From contig JBIKLI010000212.1 in the NCBI GenBank assembly GCA_044359885.1, positions 1 through 7,788 on the forward strand: a stretch of DNA of 7,788 nucleotides, read 5' to 3'. Position numbers and translations under genes: made by a program. The DNA is from CAIOSQ01 sp044359885 (GTDB lineage: Bacteria; Pseudomonadota; Alphaproteobacteria; CACIAM-22H2). Position 1 is the first letter of the stretch; each line of letters starts with the position of its first letter. Below the pieces are notes generated by a model. The model was not told the DNA's origin. It saw only the letters and a program-made list of their open reading frames with translations, and did no database searches. Below, one piece after another: positions 6,498 through 7,788 of this stretch.

Positions 6498-7691
6498 TCA
6501 GCGCTCCCTCATCTGGATTCGCCGGTTATAGATGTTCAGCGCCAGCGAGATCAGCAGGCTGCATGTCATGTAGAACAGCATGGTCGTCGCGACGATCTCG
6601 ATCGCGCGGCCGGACTGGTTCAGCGAGGTCTGCATCCAGACCGCGACCAGATCCGGATAGCCGATGGCGACCGCGAGCGACGAGTTCTTGGTGACGTTGA
6701 GGTAGGAACTGATCAGCGGCGGGATGATGGCGCGCATCGCCTGCGGGATGATGATCAGCCGCGTTGTCCAGGCGGGCTTCAGCCCGAGCGCGTAGGCCGC
6801 CTCGGTCTGTCCGTGGCTGACGGACTGGATGCCGGCGCGGACCATCTCGGCGATGAAGCAGGACGTGTAGACCGACAGCGCGATCAGCAGCGCGCAGAAG
6901 GCCGGCGGCACCATCATGCCGCCCACGAAATTGAAGCCCCGCAGCCGCGGGATGTTCCAGTCCAGCGGCGATCCGGTGACGAGGAAGACGAGGCCCGGCA
7001 GCGCCAGGACCAGGCCGATTCCGGCCAGCACGGAGGGGAAACGTTCGCCGGTGGCGGCCTGACGGGTCCGGGCCCAGCGATGCAGCGCGATCGCGGCCGC
7101 GAGAGCCAGCAGGAAGGCGACGCCGGTCACCCACAGCCCCTCGCCGGGGACGGGGGACGGCATGAAGAAGCCGCGGTTGTTGAGGACGAAGCCCTCGACC
7201 GGCTGATAGGACTGGCGCGGCGGCGGCAGGCCGGTGAACACGCCGATGAACCAGAAGAATATCTGCAGAAGAAGCGGCGTGTTGCGCAGGATCTCGATGT
7301 ACCAGGCGGCGATCCGCGCCACGAGCCAGTTGCTCGAAAGCCGCATCAATCCGACGAAGAAGCCCAGCAAGGTGGCGCAGACGATCGACAGGATCGAGAC
7401 CACCAGCGTGTTGACGATGCCGACCTTGAAGACGGTCAGATAGGTCGAGCCCGCCTTGACCTCGAACAGCGACCAGCTGATGTCGAAACCGGCGGTGCCG
7501 AACACGAAGTCGAACCCGGTCGACATGCCGCGCTTGGCCATGTTTTCCTGGGTGTTGTCGGCCAGATACCAGAGAACCCAGGCGATCGAGCCGACCACCA
7601 CGGTCTGGGCGAGGATCGACCGCAACCGGCTGTCGTAAAGCCAGGCCATCGGGCCGCTGGTGCCGGCTGTCCGGATCTGTGCCTGGGTCAT
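6498..7691 (-). CDS. aapQ: General L-amino-acid ABC transporter permease, AapQ/BztB type
   Basis: This is the first membrane subunit of the amino-acid importer and pairs with AapM. The 397 residues match the family length of about 400. A cytoplasmic N-terminus precedes a membrane segment at about 24-44. The permease domain starts near residue 88 (VGIVNTLVVSILSIVCATLLGFFVGLMR). ARIAAWYIEILRNTPLLLQIFFWF (125-148) is the hallmark of HAAT-type permeases. A long central insertion (about 150-260) is typical of AapQ. The EAA loop EAAYALGLKPAWTTRLIIIPQAM (297-319) is followed by NVTKNSSLAVAIGYPDL. The ATG at 7691 gives the expected N-terminus. Its ribosome site is weak: GGGA lies about 8 bases away and GGGAG almost touches the start. 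The frame stays open upstream to the window edge but has no other ATG, GTG or TTG. In the Aap family the binding-protein gene usually lies just upstream. Confidence 0.94.
   Translation of the reverse strand: MTQAQIRTAGTSGPMAWLYDSRLRSILAQTVVVGSIAWVLWYLADNTQENMAKRGMSTGFDFVFGTAGFDISWSLFEVKAGSTYLTVFKVGIVNTLVVSILSIVCATLLGFFVGLMRLSSNWLVARIAAWYIEILRNTPLLLQIFFWFIGVFTGLPPPRQSYQPVEGFVLNNRGFFMPSPVPGEGLWVTGVAFLLALAAAIALHRWARTRQAATGERFPSVLAGIGLVLALPGLVFLVTGSPLDWNIPRLRGFNFVGGMMVPPAFCALLIALSVYTSCFIAEMVRAGIQSVSHGQTEAAYALGLKPAWTTRLIIIPQAMRAIIPPLISSYLNVTKNSSLAVAIGYPDLVAVWMQTSLNQSGRAIEIVATTMLFYMTCSLLISLALNIYNRRIQMRER
6504..6510 (-). promoter_or_regulatory. Shine-Dalgarno site for aapM inside the end of aapQ
   Basis: GAGGGAG on the minus strand lies 7 bases before the aapM ATG, within the last codons of aapQ (Arg-Glu-Arg-stop). 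With the one-base gap it supports coupled synthesis of the two permeases. Confidence 0.65.
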
Positions 7692-7729
7692 GCTCCCGAT
7701 CCCGTTGAGCCGAGATTCGATTTTGCGCG

Positions 7730-7746
7730 CGACCGGCGGCCGGTCG
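7730..7746 (-). repeat. Short hairpin upstream of aapQ
   Basis: CGACCGG and CCGGTCG form a perfect 7-bp stem with a 3-base loop, about 38 bases before the aapQ start. On the minus strand CGCGCAAAA follows rather than a T-run, so a classical terminator is unlikely. In binding-protein transport operons such hairpins after the first gene often stabilise its mRNA and lower expression of the permeases. That role here is an inference and depends on aapJ being upstream. Confidence 0.45.
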
Positions 7747-7755
7747 TCCCTCCGG

Positions 7756-7788
7756 TCAGCGCGCCGGTGTTGCGGCGATGCCCGGCCG
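7756..7788 (-). CDS. Possible 3' end of a preceding gene, perhaps the amino-acid binding protein aapJ
   Basis: On the minus strand ten codons run from the window edge to a TGA at 7758-7756 and encode RPGIAATPAR. AapJ/BztA proteins commonly end in a form like GGIMYAPPFR. An ungapped match to that gives only Ala, Pro and the final Arg in common. The position, 64 bases before aapQ, is where aapJ stands in known aapJQMP operons. Too little is visible to prove that it is coding. Confidence 0.3.
   Translation of the reverse strand, partial: RPGIAATPAR

Noticed and set aside
5087..6694. A 535-codon open frame on the + strand opposite aapM
   Set aside because: Its product is a low-complexity mix of Asp, Arg, Glu, Gln, Gly and His with no recognisable domain. 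It is the mirror of GC-rich codons of aapM, which has clear permease motifs.
7692..7730. Possible promoter directly before aapQ
   Set aside because: No convincing -35/-10 pair is visible in the short gap. The promoter more likely lies upstream of the window's right edge.

Overview
The window is GC-rich, densely coding bacterial DNA with no intergenic gap longer than about 65 bases. The third codon positions are strongly G/C. The gene families (an Aap/Bzt-type amino-acid ABC transporter, a stand-alone hisI, and a flavoprotein fused to an aminomethyltransferase-like domain) fit an alphaproteobacterium, perhaps of the Rhodospirillales or Rhizobiales. That placement is an inference from gene content and composition only.

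The left half (2-3850, + strand) holds the 3' part of a two-domain ABC permease of the type annotated for 2-aminoethylphosphonate (AEP) uptake. It is followed after 12 bases by an 804-residue flavoprotein of the dimethylglycine/sarcosine dehydrogenase type (DAO domain plus GcvT-like domains). The two genes look like one transcription unit. Together they suggest import of an organophosphonate or methylated amine and its oxidative dealkylation or deamination. The rest of that operon (binding protein, ATPase, N-terminal part of the permease) would lie left of the window.

The right half (7788-3851, - strand) reads aapQ - aapM - aapP - hisI: two membrane permeases and the ATPase of a general L-amino-acid importer, then phosphoribosyl-AMP cyclohydrolase of histidine biosynthesis. 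Gaps are 1, 20 and 40 bases, so the four genes are probably co-transcribed. Ten codons and a stop at the right edge may be the end of the periplasmic binding-protein gene (aapJ), separated from aapQ by 64 bases that contain a short hairpin.

The two units converge with zero spacing. Their TGA stops sit back to back inside a 12-bp perfect palindrome at 3845-3856. I see no RNA gene, insertion sequence, CRISPR array or phage gene. This is mainly ordinary metabolic and transport DNA. The points most worth following are the permease-flavoprotein pairing, a changed motif in the folate-type domain, the hisI location and an enlarged AapM.
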